This document shows, piece by piece, positions 7,768 to 8,663 of a stretch of DNA of 8,663 nt. The DNA is taken from assembly GCA_051867915.1 (NCBI GenBank), contig JBJDZJ010000145.1, positions 1 to 8,663 of the forward strand. Direction: 5' to 3'. The notes under the pieces are model-generated. The model searched no databases, was not told the DNA's origin, and saw only the letters and a program-made list of their open reading frames with translations. Origin of the DNA: CAKSQF01 sp051867915. GTDB taxonomy: Bacteria; Bacillota; Clostridia; Oscillospirales; CAG-272. The position numbers and the translations under genes are program-made. Numbering within the stretch: position 1 is the stretch's first letter; each line of letters starts with the position of its first letter.

Positions 7768-8037
7768 TTATGATGTGAAGAAGCCAGGGCCTCCTGCTGT
7801 GGTATAGCAATCGCAGGTATTCTCCCAGAAATTCACATTGTAGGCGTAAGAGCGAGATTTCGTTATTGATTTGGCACCACTTATACCTACCATTTCGAGG
7901 TAATCGTTACACACATCTTCACCAGTGCCGCCGCCGTAATCGCCCATGTTAACAACTACTGCACAGTTGCTGGCGATGCCGGTGCTCAATTGATAGTATT
8001 CAATCTCCAATTTGGGAGTTACATAATCTTTTTTCAT
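7768..8037 (-). CDS. Candidate RiPP precursor peptide, 89 residues
   Basis: This small protein starts MKKDYVTPKLEIEYYQL, a short charged leader-like segment of the kind seen in Clostridia radical SAM peptide precursors. It continues through a Gly-rich middle (GDYGGGTGED, 32-41) to an aromatic tail containing NVNFWENTCDCYTT (67-80) and ending AGGPGFFTS (81-89). Cysteines are at 25, 43, 75 and 77; aromatic residues at 64, 66, 70, 71, 78, 86 and 87. The start is ATG at 8037, ten bases after GAGGAGGAG (8048-8056). A longer in-frame ATG at 8103 would run well back into the upstream gene and ignore that site. It has no signal peptide or membrane segment. Its position directly before kinase-like and radical SAM genes makes a modification substrate likely. 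I do not recognise the family, and a small structural or secreted protein is the main alternative. Confidence 0.72.
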   Translation of the reverse strand: MKKDYVTPKLEIEYYQLSTGIASNCAVVVNMGDYGGGTGEDVCNDYLEMVGISGAKSITKSRSYAYNVNFWENTCDCYTTAGGPGFFTS

Positions 8038-8038
8038 T

Positions 8039-8566
8039 TTATTGATTCTCCTCCTCAATATCGCCATTAATATCTTCACCTTCGACAATGGTGAACTCTG
8101 CATTACCGGTGACCTTGATGTTGGTAACGGAAATCAGACTACTGGTGGCTTCGATCTTAAAGGTCGCAGTATACACGGTATAAGACTCACCAGTTTCAGA
8201 ATCGGTAATAGTCTTGGAAGTAATGGTAGCATAGCTCGAAATATCGTAGTAGCAGTCGGTGGCATTGTTGATGTTCAGGGTGTTGCCGTTGATGCTGACG
8301 GTGCCGGAACCGACAGGAGCCTTGATACCAAGGTAAATCTTGTTGGTGTTGGGGTTCCAATTATTCAGGGAGAAGGTGACGCTCTGACCGTTGTTCAGAT
8401 AAACCTCTTCCTTGGGTCCGTTGCTCTTGTATTCCTCGGCAGATTCGATCATTCCGTTGGTATCGGTGAAGAGGACGAAGTTGTCACCCTCATTCCAGGA
8501 AATGGTGTCATCTTCATTGATTTGAGCCTCGCCAATCAGCTTATTCCGCAGGGTAGCGACCGTCAT
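8039..8566 (-). CDS. C-terminal part of a surface-type beta-sandwich protein (frame broken upstream)
   Basis: The open frame begins with ATG at 8566 and codes 175 residues, but its sequence looks like the inside and end of a larger extracellular protein. It is rich in Asn, Thr, Ser and Asp. It contains SNGPKEEVYLNNGQSVTFSL and alternating hydrophobic strands (GTVSINGNTLNI, YTATFKIEATSSLISVTNIK), consistent with one or two beta-sandwich domains. It ends in an acidic tail, EGEDINGDIEEENQ. There is no signal peptide. The same frame continues upstream of the ATG with meaningful residues (AYATDGEAN) to a stop at 8618-8620, while the other frame carries the preceding conserved-looking part. GAGG, five bases before the ATG, could allow re-initiation. 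Only one base separates the stop from the precursor-like gene. The function is unknown; carbohydrate or surface binding is possible. Confidence 0.65.
   Translation of the reverse strand: MTVATLRNKLIGEAQINEDDTISWNEGDNFVLFTDTNGMIESAEEYKSNGPKEEVYLNNGQSVTFSLNNWNPNTNKIYLGIKAPVGSGTVSINGNTLNINNATDCYYDISSYATITSKTITDSETGESYTVYTATFKIEATSSLISVTNIKVTGNAEFTIVEGEDINGDIEEENQ
8048..8056 (-). promoter_or_regulatory. Ribosome binding site of the precursor, inside the upstream Glu codons
   Basis: GAGGAGGAG on the minus strand encodes the three consecutive Glu residues near the end of the upstream protein. It also gives a near-perfect Shine-Dalgarno site ten bases before the precursor ATG at 8037. It decides the short 89-residue start. 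Confidence 0.8.
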
Positions 8567-8663
8567 ATTTGCCTCACCGTCGGTAGCGTAAGCGGAAAGG
8601 CAATGGCTGCATTTTCGTCAGCACTGTCCAGAGGATTGATGATCCGGATGCCGTCCAGCCAGA
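8563..8663 (-). pseudogene. Upstream segment of the same surface-type protein, in a different frame
   Basis: The gene enters from the right edge. In the frame with codons starting at 8661 it reads WLDGIRIINPLDSADENAAIA, then changes character (FPLTLPTVRQI) and stops at 8565-8563, overlapping the ATG of the next frame as ATGA. The first 21 residues look like real protein and match in style the residues AYATDGEAN read in the neighbouring frame just downstream. A one-base loss in the GCCTTTCC run (about 8594-8602), or a read error there, explains both halves. This could be a true pseudogene, an assembly error, or a split gene translated by re-initiation. Confidence 0.6.

Noticed and set aside
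7768..8103. Longer form of the small peptide starting at ATG 8103 (111 residues)
   Set aside because: It would overlap the upstream gene by 65 bases, and the strong GAGGAGGAG site points to the ATG at 8037, whose product begins with a typical MKK leader.
8594..8602. Programmed -1 ribosomal frameshift at GCCTTTCC
   Set aside because: Slipped codons do not re-pair (no X-XXY-YYZ heptamer), so an indel or read error is simpler.
5623..8663. CRISPR, tRNA, rRNA or insertion sequence signals
   Set aside because: I read the stretch for direct repeats with spacers, cloverleaf-like elements and transposase motifs and saw none.

Overview
The window looks like chromosomal DNA from an anaerobic, gut-type Clostridia member (Oscillospiraceae/Ruminococcaceae-like). 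The grounds are strong AGGAGG-type ribosome binding sites, a large secreted Ser/Thr-rich modular glycosidase, and a surface-protein style typical of that group. This is inferred from protein style, not from any search. Every gene I can support lies on the minus strand, so transcription runs from position 8663 towards 1.

In transcription order, the window opens inside a secreted/surface-type beta-sandwich protein (8663 to 8039). Its reading frame is broken near 8594-8602. One base after its stop codon comes an 89-residue small protein (8037..7768) that looks like a RiPP precursor. It has a short charged leader-like N-terminus and an aromatic, Cys-containing tail ending in Gly-rich -FFTS. A strong hairpin (7719..7752) separates it from an HPr-kinase-like P-loop protein with a TTG start (7696..6818). 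That gene overlaps by 11 bases a radical SAM/SPASM enzyme (6828..5650). Precursor, kinase-like protein and radical SAM enzyme together look like a compact peptide-modification cassette. Only 27 bases further on, a 1548-residue secreted GH2 glycosidase (5622..976) appears to be read from the same transcript. A strong intrinsic-type terminator (903..957) closes the unit.

After a 120-base leader, a second unit begins: a membrane sugar-phosphate transferase (782..159), then, overlapping by ATGA, the N-terminus of a glycosyltransferase (162..1 and beyond). These belong to exopolysaccharide or glycan assembly.

The most interesting element is the peptide-kinase-radical SAM cassette embedded between a surface protein and a giant extracellular glycosidase. 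No exporter, leader peptidase or recognisable PqqD-like recognition domain is visible in the window. The peptide's final residue is Ser, and HPr-kinase homologues are known to phosphorylate the C-terminal Ser of some lasso peptides. That makes a doubly modified (radical SAM plus phosphorylation) secreted peptide a testable, though unproven, idea.
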